64,000 nt of DNA. It comes from Sanderia malayensis (taxonomy: Eukaryota > Cnidaria > Scyphozoa > Semaeostomeae > Pelagiidae). The stretch is from assembly GCA_013076295.1 (NCBI GenBank), contig RQOL01000465.1, positions 186,001-250,000 of the forward strand, read 5' to 3'. A program made the translations under genes and the position numbers. The notes under the pieces were generated by a model. The model was not told the DNA's origin, did no database searches, and saw only the letters and a list, made by a program, of their open reading frames with translations. This document shows positions 18,112 to 30,234 of the stretch, piece by piece (the stretch's first letter is position 1; each line of letters starts with the position of its first letter).

Positions 18112-18965
18112 TTTTCTAATATACATCAATGACCTGCCAAATGTGTCCAAAGTCCTTTCCTTTTTTCTATTTGCAGATGATACCAACATTTATTATGAGT
18201 CAGATAACATAACCAGGCTTGAGTATAAAACAAATAAAGAGTTGTTAAAAGTAAAGTCTTGGCTTGAAGTAAACAAGTTAGCTTTAAACATTGAAAAAAC
18301 AAACTTCGTTCTGTTTCATTCCCCCAGAAAGAAATTGCCTGATCACATCAGCATCAAATTTGGTAAACAACCAGTATCCAGATCTAAGTATGTTAAATTC
18401 CTAGGTGTTTTAATGGATGAGCATCTTTCCTGGAAATTCCATATTTCTGAACTAACTAAAAAACTCTCAAGAACATCTGGGATCTTCTTTAAAATCAGAC
18501 ATCTTCTTCCTCTTGATATCTTGAAAAATCTTTCTTACTCTATTTTCTCTTCCTTTTTGAGTTATGGCTCATCAACTTGGGGTCTCTCTTATGATACTTA
18601 CCTTGAGCCTCTTTTCTTACTGCAGAAGAAAGTACTTAGGTCTATCTCATTTCAGCCCTTCTTCTCTCCCTCAACACCAATCTTCTTCTCTCTGAAAGTT
18701 TTTAAGTTGAATGACATGATTCATCATGATATCCTCAAATTTGTATACAAGTCTCTAAATGGTCTCTCTCCTTCTCATTTTCACAACTTTTTTCAGCTCA
18801 GTAACACTGTTCATAGTCATGAGACACGTCAGGCGGCTAGAGGTGATATCTTTCAATCCATTAGGAATACATTTCATGGAGTTTCATTCTATTAAAATGT
18901 CAGTTTCATTTAACACTTTCAAATCAAAATTGAGGGAATTTCTTGTTAATGGTTATGGTCCTTAA
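18112..18965 (+). pseudogene. 5'-truncated CR1/L2-like LINE reverse transcriptase
   Basis: Starts inside the RT at FLIYINDLPNVSK and then FFLFADDTNIYY, with the FADD active site intact. The thumb region follows (LALNIEKTNFVLF, KFLGVLMDEHLSWKFHI) and then the conserved C-terminal region (FKIRHLLPLDIL, FVYKSLNGLSPSHF). The frame is open from 18143 to 18895. The last residues (KMSVSFNTFKSKLREFL) continue in a shifted frame to 18965. It is 5' truncated into the Penelope fragment, as expected of target-primed retroposition. It is related to the LINE at 44-46.7 kb. Confidence 0.85.
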
Positions 18966-19615
18966 TCTCGCACCTTAATTAATAGTAGTTGGTTAAGCAA
19001 GTGTGGGTTGGGGGTGGGTGGGATTTTGGCTATGTGGATGGGCAGCTGCTGCCTTGGTGTCCTGGTAGGGGTAGGGGTCTATCCTGTTCTTGCTTCGGGG
19101 GGGGGCTGGCCGCTGTCTGTCTGTGTGGTGAGGGTCCCATCTGCTTTTTGACTGCACTTCTATCTTTAATTTTCTCGTTGCTTGCTCTGTTATTGTTTTC
19201 GTTCAGAACTGAAAAGCTAATTTTCTCGATTCATTTCACAAACTGACTAGATTTAACTATGATCTGCCTTATTGTGTAATGGACTTGTTCCTTACACAAA
19301 TCATCATCCCTAATCCACATCTGGCTCTGGTTATTGCTTTTATAAAAATTCTAGTCTCCTTGTTTTTATGGGGGGGGCTCTCTCTCGATTAGTCAACCTA
19401 CCTTGAGAGCTCCTCCTTAATCAATCTATCTTAAATGCAATTTTGTAAAGTTTTCTGTCTTCGTAAAATGTGTTCTCCCTGTAGTATTTAGTAATATATT
19501 TTCTTTAGTGTTGTACCTTATCTTGTAAACTAGTAGCTGTATAATAACTGTAGAATTGTATTTAAGATTGATTGTAAAAAGGAAAAAATGAAAAAAATGA
19601 AAAAAATGAAATGGT
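18966..19615 (+). other. LINE 3' UTR with AAAAAATG tail
   Basis: Noncoding G- and T-rich sequence after the RT stop. It ends in about three to four copies of an A-rich unit (aaaaaaatg) at 19577-19612, which looks like the 3' tail repeat of this CR1/L2-like LINE. No other gene seen. Confidence 0.55.
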
Positions 19616-19917
19616 TTTGTATGATAACGTTTCTTGGCGTGGTAACTTAGATGCTTTTTCAATTTTTTAAAAACTAGATTCTCGTGATACACTCTGGTAA
19701 GGAAACTTTCTTTCAACTTAGAGCAGTGGTGTGTATAATCCGTGGTATTAGAGCAAATACGTTGAAGTCTTAATGCTTGTGAGTAGGGTATGCTTTCTAT
19801 TAGATGTTTGGGATGTGAAGAGCGAAAATGGAGGTAGTTATTTGTGTCTGTTGGCTTTTTGTATAGGGTGGTTCGAATTTTCTATCATTATCGATGGAAA
19901 CCATAGTGTCAGGAAAA

Positions 19918-20100
19918 GTTGCAGGAAACAATTGGGAACGCAGGTGACAGCTCTATTTGAATTTGAAATAGTTATGGTTTTTGTAGTAGACGTTGCTTCG
20001 GCATGCTTGCAATGCTTAGACCCAATGAAAACAAAGTCAAAGTTATGAATTTTTCAGGCGCTATTTGCACGATTTTCCCCATTTCAACTTTCCACAAGTG
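19918..20100. repeat. Dispersed repeat, copy A (pairs with 55505-55691)
   Basis: About 180 bp that match 55505-55691 in the same orientation with moderate divergence: shared gttgca(g)gaaacaat, aggtga(c/t)agct, gcttcggcatgc, and the ending acgattttccccatttcaa (with small differences). It starts just before a minisatellite. No gene is recognised from 19616 to 21007 apart from this. Confidence 0.6.
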
Positions 20101-20480
20101 TTTGTATGTTTGTATAGTAGGAATAGTATGTATAGTATGTTTGCATAGTAGGCATAGTAGGCATAGTATGTTTTTATTGTAGGTATAGTATGTTTTTATG
20201 GTAGGTATAGCATGTTGGTATACTAGGTGTAGTATGTTTATATATAGTAAGTATATAATAGGTTTATATGTAGGTATGTATGTAAGTATGTGTTTTTATA
20301 GTAGGTATAGTAGGTATAGTGTGTTTTTATAGTAGGTATAGTGTGTTTGTATATTTTTATGGTAAGTATGGTATGTTTTTATAGTAGGTAGAGTAGGTAT
20401 AGTATGTTTTTATAGTAGGTGTAGTGGGTATAGTATCTTTTTATAGTAGGTATGGTTATGTATCGTATGTATAGTATAGT
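20101..20480. repeat. AT-rich minisatellite (about 22 bp unit)
   Basis: Irregular tandem array of tagtatgtttttatagtagg-like units from about 20101 to 20480. Units vary from about 12 to 26 bp and share the cores tagtatgttt and atagtaggta. 20481-21007 is plain AT-rich sequence with nothing recognised. Confidence 0.8.
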
Positions 20481-21007
20481 ATGTATATTAATTTATAGTA
20501 ATGCATAACATAATGGAATTTATAGCACAGTAGATCTATACCTTAAGTTATATACCTTGCAGAAAACTGCCACATTCAAAACAATGATTGAGAAAATATT
20601 GTATTTTGTTTACATAATAAAGAAAGACAATCAAATAACAATCCATCAAACAATAAATGATATATAATAAAGTCAGAAATATATTATAACTTTTAGCATG
20701 TAAATTTTGATACTAAATAGTGTTGTAATTTCATAGTGATTTGTAGGGAAATGGAAGAAGTTTACTGAATGATCAGAGCATTATTTAGTGTGGGAGTCAA
20801 CCTTTAATTAATGTCCATTTACATCTACTATGCCTTACCTGACTATTATACAACTTAACATACCCTCTCTATTTTTACACCATTTCGTAGTTCACTCTAA
20901 TCTATAGTCCTTGCCATTCTTACTTTCACTATGTGGCATTATTGTAAGATAAGAATTCACCCAACACCACCTTGTTTCCATACGTCCAGAAGACCTCAAT
21001 TTCATTC

Positions 21008-22550
21008 TTTTCCATGGGGCCATCTTGATATTGTTGCTATAGTTTCAAAAGACAATAGCTTTGACTCGGGCTCGCGAAAAGCCTTTCAGATTTCGATCGC
21101 ACCAATTTCAAGGATAGGGGAATCCCACTATAACGAACCCCGTTTATAACAAACTTCCTGCTATTACGAACTAAAACTCCGGTCCCTTGGATTCTGGGAA
21201 GTAGTTCTTCATACAAAAATGTCCTTTCTGTTTTACAAACTCCTGCTATTGCGAACTATTTTCTCAGTTCCTACAGAGTGCGTTATAGCGGGATTCCACT
21301 GTAAGTGAAAAATTTTTCTAAATAGCTTTTGAAAGCTTAAACATTTAAGAAAAGAAAGGCAGATTAATTAAAATAGCCTTGAATGTATCCATAGTTATTA
21401 ACAACAAGTTTACAGTCACTGTGTATCAATTTTTAACACTACACTACCTTTGTTTACTTCAGCATTTGTTACCCAAGTTACCTGCTCATTCCGATTTGTA
21501 AGTATCTTTTCCTATTACTATGATTTTCAATCTTTGCTCTTTATATAATAATTCCCACGATTTCGACAATATTATCAGACTATTGTTAATTGAGCTATAC
21601 AACATTCTCGAATTCTTCATGTTTTTCCTTCAGCAGCAATTTCCATTAACTTTATACTAGTTATACATGCATTTCAACCTTTCATTTTAAGAACATTTCA
21701 ACATGGCAAATGCAAAGCCAAAGGACAACCAAATTGTCATAACCCTTGGCAAAGAAACCAAAGTAATTATATTAAATACATTAAAATATTTATTAGTACA
21801 TTTCTCATCTTCATAACTGCTATCAACCATTACTCTTTCCATGTTCTTTTTCTGCTAGGAAACAACATATAGCAGTATTTCTGGTCTTAAAAAGCAATGT
21901 GCCGACCAATTCCCTCAATTAGTCGGCAAGCAATTCAACTTTGTTTTTGGAACATGAGGAAGAATCCCAACAAATGAAATTGTGTACGTACACCTTTTTA
22001 CATTGCATTTCACATGTCTAACTACAAAATGTTAACAACCTTTAACATAACAATCTGATATGTGTTAATGTACAGAACACAAAAGAGGCTTTTATTAAGA
22101 TTGGCAAAGGCCAACTAAAAAGAAAGCCCAGAAAAAAAGAGGGTGGGAAGGTGGTCACTCAAAACCCTTCCCACAAACTTTCGGCAGAGGAGGCCGAATT
22201 GGCACTTGGTGCCAAAATTGTTAAAATTTCTTATTTCAACATGTAAATACTGTACATAGTTTTACAGTAAAAATCTGCATATAGGAACCTCCTATTTGTA
22301 ACAGCCTACCACCCAATATTCCATTTTCTATGTATTTTTTTATAGTCATGTTTACATGATATTGTCTTCACCCAATTTTTTCATTCTTCACTAGCAAAAT
22401 AGCCAACAAAATAAGATGGAGGATCTTATATGCGGGTTTTTACTGTTTGTAGATAGTTTGTAAATAGTTTGTAGTTAAGTAGTTATGTTGTTCGGTAGTT
22501 TGTACTTATGTTTGATAGTTTGTGGTTAAGTAGTTATGTAGCTTAGTGGT
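21008..22550 (+). pseudogene. Unknown five-exon gene, copy 1 (interrupted)
   Basis: Matches copy 2 (23708-25075) over its whole length. Inferred exons: 5' exon ending near 21114, small exon 21463-21497 (AG before, GTAAGTAT after), coding exon 21703-21762 (ATG at 21703, donor GTAATT), exon 21859-21987 and exon 22076-22246 ending at TAA. The coding start is MANAKPKDNQIVITLGKETK. The second coding exon contains GLKKQCADQFPQLVGKQFNF and is broken by TGA at 21955. The last exon is basic and then has KLSAEEAELALGAKIVKIS. The protein would be about 120 residues. No family recognised. A MITE sits in the first donor region. Confidence 0.5.
21117..21301. mobile_element. 185 bp MITE with TA target duplication
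   Basis: Absent from the equivalent place in copy 2 (23814/23815). Ends are inverted: GGGGAATCCCACTATAACGA on the left and, read inwards from the right, CAGTGGAATCCCGCTATAAC. TA is duplicated at 21115-21116 and 21302-21303. Size, TIR and TA duplication fit a Tc1/mariner- or pogo-type nonautonomous element. The interior has no ORF. Confidence 0.8.
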
Positions 22551-23707
22551 CTTGGACATGCATAAATTATTTATACTAATAAGAATTTACCCTTCTTTGG
22601 CCTGCCAACCAATCTCACAAATTTCCCATATTTGTCCATAGTCAATGCTTTTTCCTGTTCAAATAGTTCTAAATTTAGTTTATATTCAGTTCCATTCATA
22701 TATTATTGTTCTAATCTTAAAACCCACATATTAATTAGACACTTACCACACAAAAAACCAAGTAGGGACATCCTTTCCTTTTTCCGTCCAGCAATCAATA
22801 CCTGTGGAACCATCAACCAAACACACAGTTTCAATAATTTTGAATACTTTCCAGGTTACAGCAATGTCAATTCATTGCTTATATCAGGGTCAGCCCACCA
22901 AAATAAAGAAGCAGAGCAGATTTCTATTATTCCTATGCAACTGCTCTGAATTTGCCTTTTTTCTAATTTCATACAAAAACTAGAGTAACAAACTTACCCA
23001 GGCCTGCCATGCCTGTTGAAAGGATGCATATTCTCTTCCAATATGTCCAAATTCTATAATTGATAGATAACAATTAATGTTAAACACACCATAACTCATT
23101 ATAGTTTGCTTAATAGTGTTTGATTGGAAAGATTGACAAAGATCAAATTATATTGTTACCATTTATCTTATTCCTGCGATTTGACCGGCTCTCTTTGTCG
23201 TCAACCCTATCTAATCTACTGAGGCTGAGGCCTTTTTTCCCTTTACAATATAATAATAATAATTTCGCAAATAAAATTCTGTCTGGCACGTGAGAGATTG
23301 TTACAGCGTTTCCTTTGTCTTTGTTCTTTTCCTTTGTCTTCTTCTTGCAGGGACAGACGAAACGTGCACACGTGCCTGCCCCATGACGCAACCACAGAGA
23401 ACTTTTAGATAATCTACAGTGCTAACAAGGCTTACACTCCAGACGCTATCTAACCCTTCAATTGTGGCCACTTTTCATCAACTTGATGCATCGAAACCCT
23501 GTGATCTCCACCCTCAAAGTCTATCAACTTGCCCAATTGAACGATAATATATTGTTGTAAAAGTATCAATATTGCTTAACCAACCGTAAATATTCAGTAA
23601 CATCAACATAAATAATATTTCAAAGATTGTAATGTTTCTTATCTTTTATCCTATCTCTTTCAGCTTCCCACCAGTTTGTCACGTGCTAATCTTCTCCTTC
23701 CCAACAC
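22551..23707. other. Spacer between the two gene copies
   Basis: AT-rich sequence with short open frames only. No gene, element end or strong repeat was recognised. Confidence 0.4.
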
Positions 23708-25075
23708 GCTTTTCCGTGGGGCCATCTTGATATTGTTGCTATAGTTTCAGAAGACAATAGGTTTGACTCGAGCACGCGAACAATCTTTTCAGATAACGAT
23801 CGCACCAATTTCAAGTAAGTGAAAAATTTTTCTACATTATTTTTGAAAGTTGAAACATTAAAGAAAACAAAGGCAGATTAGCTAACCGAGCGTTAAATGT
23901 ATCCATAGTTATTAACAAAAAGTTTACACTCACTGTGTGCCAATTTTTAACACTACTTACCTTTGTTTAATTCAGCACTTGTTACTCGCAGCTTACGCGC
24001 CAAATTACAGATTTGTAAGTATCTTTCCTATTATTAATATTTTCAATCTTTACTCTTCATATATTAATTCACACAAATTCCATATTATCAGAATATTGCT
24101 AATTGAGAACTACAACATTTTCTAAACTTTCATAAATTTCCCAGCATTTCCTGTTAACCTTATACTAATTTTACATGTATTTCAACATTTCGTTTTAAGA
24201 ACATTTCAACATGGCAAATTCCAAGGCGAAGGAAAATAACATTGCCATAACTGTTGACAATGATACCAAAGTAATTATATTAAATACATTAATATATTTA
24301 TTACTAAAGTTCCCATCTTCATAACTGCTACCAACCATTATTCTTTGCATCCTCTTTTTCTCCTAGGAAATAACATATAGCAGTATACCTGCATTGTAGA
24401 AGAAATGTGCTGACCAATTTCCTGCATTGGTGGGCAAACGTTTTACTTTAGTGTTTGCAACTGGGAGAAGAATCCCAACAAATGAAATTGGTACGTACAC
24501 CTTTTTACATTGTATTTCACAAGTTTATCATACACACTTTAACAATGACATTGCACTTTTTTACAAAATGTTAACAACCTTTAACATATCAATCTTATGT
24601 GTGTTAATTTACAGAACACAAACACAGGCTTTTATTAAAATTGGTGAAGGCCAACGAAAAAAAAGGCCCCCAAAAAAGAGGGTGGGAAGGTGATCGCCCA
24701 AAACCCTTCCCACAAACTTTCGGCAGAGCAGGCCAAGTTGGCACGCGGTGCCAAAATTGTAAAAATATCGTATCTTAATATGTAGATATTGTACATAGTT
24801 ATACAGCAAATACCTGCATATAAGAACCTTCTATTTTTAACAACCTACCACCCAATGTTCCATTTTTCAATGTATTTTTTCATAGTCATATTTACATGAT
24901 AGTGTATTATAGTTTACCCATTGTTTTTCATTCTTCACAACCAAAATAGCCTACAAAATAAGATGAAGGATGTTATATGCAGGTTTTTGCTGTTTGTAGA
25001 TAGTTTTTAAAAAGTTTTTAGTTTGTAGTTATGTTGTTTCATAGGTTGTAGTTATGTAGTTTTATAGTTTGTACA
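23708..25075 (+). pseudogene. Unknown five-exon gene, copy 2 (interrupted)
   Basis: Tandem copy of the gene at 21008-22550. The first exon ends at 23814 with an intact GTAAGTG donor. The second exon is 23976-24014 (CAG before, GTAAGTAT after). The coding exon is 24211-24270 (MANSKAKENNIAITVDNDTK). The next exon starts at 24367 and has a TAG at 24397-24399, then PALVGKRFTLVFATGRRIPT. The last exon starts at about 24615 and has lost the frame near 24660-24690. Different disabling mutations in each copy mean they decayed independently. The unit ends around tttgtagatagttt and a poly-TAGTTTG tail near 25075. Confidence 0.5.
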
Positions 25076-25103
25076 CTCCCCTCGCAAAAGTTTGGAAACG
25101 CCT
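25072..25103. repeat. Tc1-like terminal sequence, solo
   Basis: tacactcccctcgcaaaagt followed by ttggaaacgcc resembles Tc1-type inverted terminal repeats, which often begin CAxTx(C)CC..CAAAAGT. No partner end or transposase was found nearby. 25104-26100 holds only short frames, several TTTCGGAC-type motifs and possible remnants of another DNA transposon. Confidence 0.3.
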
Positions 25104-26287
25104 GATGAAAAATGGCGTGTAGAAGTGGCCCTAGGCCTGAGAAAGAAAATTTACATAACAATATAAAACTACTGAACGGGTTTCAAAAGCGAATATATTT
25201 AGCATAAATATACTCAAAATTTCATAAATTTTCAAATGAAAACATAATTGAAACTATATCGTATTATTTTACAATAATATTAAAAGAAAACTGCAAAGAG
25301 GCCCCTTAAAAAATGTTTACGAAAATTTATCGCAGTGGAGAAATTAAAACGCCAATAATTATAATTTCTTTCACTCAAAGCCACGCAAATTCTCTCTCAT
25401 TGTTTTAAAACTTTGAAAAATATGAGAATTATCCCCAAAAATTTTGGAGGGCTTAATTTCGGACAATTAATTTTCGGACAGAAAATTTCGGACTGAAAAA
25501 TTCTGATTTTGGACAATTGCAGACAAGAATTTGGGAGACAACATGTAAAGAGACTCGAAGGACTTTCGGATAGTTTCTTCAATGTTCATAACACAACATA
25601 GCAATGAGATCTTCAACAAAACACACAACACCAATGAGTGAATACATGAATACAGTTCTGGTTTGTATCGAAATCGAGGAAAGTCGATAATGAAACTTGG
25701 GAATTCTCAGATGAACCATTTCCACACACAAAAGGAAATGAATCAGGGGACTTAGAGGAAGCTAAGCTGCTGCCAATCATGCTTGATGATGGTCATATTG
25801 ACGACGAGGATCAATCAAGCTAGTCAAATGATGAGAAGAATCCTGCTGTATTCGTATTGGATGCCCTGAAGAAAATGTTGGCTTTTTATAGAGTTTTCTG
25901 TTTGACTACACCTGGCATGCATTTTTATGTGATGGCAAACAAAGCCAAATATTTTCACATTTGCTTGCTATTTCTGTTTTGTTTCTGCCTGTAAAGGAGA
26001 TTGCAGTCACTTCCCAACTTTTTGCTTGCTCAATAAAACATATCGGAAGTATAAAGAAATATACTTCGCAACTTTCCTGCCAGTAAAATTTCCGGAAGGT
26101 AAAATTTTCGGATGCTAAAAATTTCGGACGATTAAATTTTGGCACTGTAGTTAGTATCAAATTGTCAGTTATTTAAATCCCGCTCGATTTTCGTGTTAAA
26201 ATCGATCTTCTAATGTTTTCTTATCGCAAATTTAACGGAGAATCCGAAAATCAATGATTCCAAGCGGTATTTCGTACCATCTTTATG

Positions 26288-26475
26288 TGACGTCATCTTT
26301 TGTTGACGCAACATGATGTCATATTCTCGCATTCGAGAACAAATATTTATAGCTTATTCAACAATTAACTTGCGTTATTTGTCATCTATATCAACTTATT
26401 TAATGATATTTAATCATTGCGTATGCTTTTTGAATATTTGGATATCGATTAAGATATGACGTCATGATGACGTCA
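26288..26475. promoter_or_regulatory. Cluster of TGACGTCA (CRE) palindromes, left
   Basis: Perfect ATF/CREB palindromes TGACGTCA at 26288-26295, 26457-26464 and 26468-26475, the last two 3 bp apart. They lie upstream of the gene that starts at 26895. A fourth lies in the opposite TIR at 29261-29268. Confidence 0.5.
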
Positions 26476-26894
26476 TATATTTAATGCAGTGTTTAACCAG
26501 AATGCCAGGGTAAACTTCAGAAACGATTTATGTGGCACGAACACGTTCATATTTAATATCTCATGGATTTCAGCTTAGCCGTGGGAAGCGGGGAGACCTG
26601 AAATCTAAAGCTATCCAGGGGCGCCAGGGGGCTATGCTCGCCCAATAATTTGTAGGACAAAGGTTTTACGTCGTAAATCCCGACCTCGTTCATGAAACGA
26701 ATCAAGGTGAAGCCACTCGATTACCTTCCAATCTGACCCCCATTTATGGGATTTTTTATGTAATGTAATATAAACCGTATCTAGGAATTCACGTTTTTCA
26801 CACATATTACTAAACCACAGCTGTGCATTAGAACTGCATGCTTCATTGTTGTGTTGTTCACTAATGGGTTTGAAACTTTGTTCTCAGTTTAAAT

Positions 26895-28859
26895 ATGGAG
26901 GAAACTCTAAAAGAACTTGCAAATGTTTCAAGAAAGAAAGCTCGTAAGTTTAGCTTTGAAACGTGCATAATTTGTCAAAGTCACAGTGCTTCCAAAGACA
27001 AAGTGTTGCAGCCAAGAAGTCAATCACTGCAAAAATAATTGGAATGCATAAAAGAAAGGGCAGGGTATTTAAATTCTGAATTTGTGGACTTATTTCAAGA
27101 TATCAAGGATGAGACCGTATCGAGTATCAGCCAAGGGAAGGGATTCTACCATCGCCAGTGCTACCAAAGAGCAACCAATGCAGAGCATATTAAGCGGGAG
27201 AGAACAGCATTTTTATCACAAACAGGAACAGAAACAAGAGGGTCAGGAACAAATTCTGATAAAATCAGCACAGCCAGTCGTAAAACTCGTAGTTTTGCTG
27301 AGATATTTGATAGTGAGATGTGTATCATTTGTCAGTCACACACGGAGACGAAAAGGGACTCCATGAAATAGAAACAATGAATATGGATTATAAGTTACGG
27401 AATGCCATTGAGAAGAGAGAGGATGATACAATGAGAATACGTATGAACAGTGCATGAGATGCTACTGCAGCTGAAATAAAATATCATTTACAGTGTTGGG
27501 TCAGGTCAGCATTTTTTTCTTCTCTTGTTTTGTTTATTTTAGCAACACCAGTATGTTAGGTTTGTGCAGGCAAGTGCTACACGTTACTTGTCTAATAGCC
27601 AATTTTTCTCAAGGGTTGTGTCACCTTTGCGCTTAGGCGACCTACGATGGTTTGAGTCTTGCAATTGCGCATTGTTTTTGCATATTTTCCAAGCCTTTCC
27701 ATCTGTATTTATCCTATTTACAGATATGTTGATAGAATACCGAAAAAAGGCAGTGGAAGCAAAGAAAGTGATGAGTCCAGAGAGGAAATGAAAAGATGCC
27801 TTGTTGAAATGGAACTTGTTTGCATGGTAGAGGTGGCACTAAGCAAAGGATCAATCTTGACAATGAAAGATATACATGATGGGTATGACGCTCTTTTGGA
27901 GGAACATGAATTAGATGATGTGCGAGCAAGGATGTCCCAAAGAAAATTTCTGAAGGAGTTGATTAAAGGCAAAATAGAATCAGTCGTTTTTGAAAAAGCT
28001 CGGCAATGGAATGAAAGTGAGCGCCTGTATGCAAAAGATTATGGAAAAGAAATCATGGCAAAAGCTTTGAATGCTGAGAAGACTACCCTGGTTGAACAGT
28101 TAGCAACATTACGGAATGCTGCAGAAATCCTGAGGAGTGACATTTTGAAATTCAACAAGCAGCACAAATTCCAATTTAAGGGCGCAGCAAATGAAATACC
28201 AGACAGAATGCCAGATTCGCTACTATCTTTCCATCGATGGATTTTGGCGAGTAGACAAGAGTTCATGGGCAAGCAAGAAAGCTCTCTTAAACAGCTTACC
28301 AAAGAAATGTCTTGCTTGATGTTATACAATACAAAAACTGAGCGTCAAGCAGCATACAAGTCGAAAGATGAAGATAGATCATATTTTCAAGGCAAAAATG
28401 AAAATGAGTTTGTGGTTGAAATGTGAGTCTATTGGTCAAGAGAAGTATTCGGAATTTGTAGAAGAGCACATGACTCAAGATTCAACTAAAGGAATTTGGG
28501 AACCACTAAAGATGTTGAAGTTGGGGACGTTCTCCTCAATGAATAAGAGAACAAAAGTGTCAGCTGGGAAGAGGATTATCGAGTTAAAGCAATCTCGTGG
28601 TCTCCTTAGAAGGCTTGCATTGGTCTTTAAATCTAGTCGTGAATTCGACATGAAGGAGATGATTGGCACATATGAATTACAGGTTGTCCCGAGTTCTTTG
28701 ATGTTGAGCGATGGTAATTTGCATCCAGGACACGAAGGTAAATCACAGTTGCTACAAAGTCTAGAGAGTTTGTGTAAAAAGAAATTAGAGACAACATCTG
28801 CTACATCCGTTGAAAGGATATGTGCATGTGTGTACAGTGCGAAAACACAGAAACTTTAG
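26895..28859 (+). pseudogene. Broken Cys-rich gene of the TIR element
   Basis: Starts at ATG 26895 (MEETLKELANVSRKKARKFS) and then has a zinc-type CIICQSH motif with a partner H-x-x-C (FYHRQCYQ). A second copy (MCIICQSHTETKR) follows with a later YHLQCW. A helical region comes next (MKRCLVEMELVCMVEVALSK, ILTMKDIHDGYDALL). Stops near 27035, 27368 and 27456 and a frameshift near 28420 break it. The end part (28440-28859) continues the protein (GKRIIELKQSRGLLRRLALV). It resembles an uncharacterised multi-copy gene family of invertebrates with paired C-x2-C/H-x4-C modules. It is probably the element's own gene. No DDE triad could be assigned. Confidence 0.55.
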
Positions 28860-29405
28860 AAAATGATCACTTCTATAGCTCCGACGATGAGGAATAATGT
28901 GAGTTTCCAGCTGTATTTTGGCATATCTAGCGATTTGTAGAACTCTAGTGACATTTTAGTAAAGTAACTAATCTCTTAAAGAATAAGGGAAACAGTTGTA
29001 GCTCTTTAGTAAAACCTGACATCGTAATTAATCCTTTAAAATGCTAGTACTGAGAAAAAAAGTGGCACAGATATTGAAGATAACATAAAATAGTACTTGA
29101 TAATGTCATTTTTACCCTTTATTTAGAATTGGTTACCTAATTTTCTATCCTTAGGGATATGGAACGATGATTTTATGCTTTCACTGGTTGTGTTTGACCG
29201 AGTTAGGCAAGCAAAAATGGTTGAATAAGCGAGAAAGCCACACCAATAAATGTGGAAATATGACGTCACAGCACGTCATCAAAATGATGACGACTAAAAA
29301 GTGCTAACGAATATTTTTTAGAAACATCAATTTTTGGATTCCTCATAAAATTTTGAGTAGATAGGTGCAAAAAGATAGATTTTAGCACGAAAATCGAGCG
29401 GGATT

Positions 29406-30200
29406 ACAATTAGATTTAAACTACTGTATATTTGTCCGAAAATTAAACCATCCGAAATTTTTGGAGATTAATGTAGTATAATTTTTATCGATTATATAGT
29501 TTTAGCTCCTTACAGTTTTGTTTGTTAGTTATTGTTGATACATAATAAGCATTTTGGTTACTGTTTTAAATATGACATGGTTGGGAAAAAGAAAATAACT
29601 ATAACAAAATATAAAATGACAAAATAACTCTGATGCTCCGTGCGTGATCGTGCTTGTTGTCCCGCCCTGCCCCAGGGTGCCTAGCATCTAGTATGGCATT
29701 TCACATTGTTTGTTGTTTCAACAAGTTTACCATTTCATTTAATGAGAAATTTCGAAAGTGATATCATACCTGGTAGTCTCATTCCAAATCAAAAGTGAAT
29801 GTTTAAATCTAAGGCACATACCTTATATGGGCAGGTAAACAGAAACACAGAACACAGATCACAGACACAGAACACAACATTTTCCCCAAATCACCAACAT
29901 CTACTTCTTGCACATTTGCTTCGCGAGTCAAAAACTAAAGCAGAGAGAATGCCGCGTGTAGTAATGATAAAAGATTTTTGTTCCTAAAAATTCTTGTGTG
30001 AAGGTAGTATGTTAGCACCTTTGTTAATTTGAAAAATGCATTTCGCTTGACGTTACAACAACAAAATATCTACTATGATATACATTTGTTGATTTCTCTG
30101 TTAAAAATAAAAAACAATATCCTTAACATTTAGAAAAGATATTGCAAAAGATCTTTTCTGAAAAATACAAAATGGAAGCAGACATTGTGAAACAGTTCCA
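29406..30200. other. Spacer
   Basis: AT-rich. No gene or clear repeat seen beyond weak inverted similarity to 26110 at its left end. Confidence 0.4.
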
Positions 30201-30202
30201 CA

Positions 30203-30224
30203 ACTATAGTAGTAGTAGTGAACG
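30203..30224 (-). repeat. (TAG)n at 3' end of the RTE-like element
   Basis: Short tatagtagtagtagtg run about 15 bases from the RT stop on its 3' side. Short simple repeats at the 3' end are common in RTE-type LINEs, so this may mark the element's end. Confidence 0.4.
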
Positions 30225-30234
30225 TTCTCATCAG

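Larger units (their letters stand above)
26176..29405 (+). mobile_element. TIR transposon of unknown superfamily
   Basis: Ends are inverted copies: AATCCCGCTCGATTTTCGTG on the left and its complement at 29386-29405. The match goes on inward for at least 150 bp with gaps (GAATCC.AAAAT and TGACGTCAT shared). Weaker inverted similarity extends outward (AAATTTCGGA..ATT at about 26110 and 29455). Inside is a broken Cys-rich gene on the plus strand. No target duplication could be defined. Confidence 0.65.
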
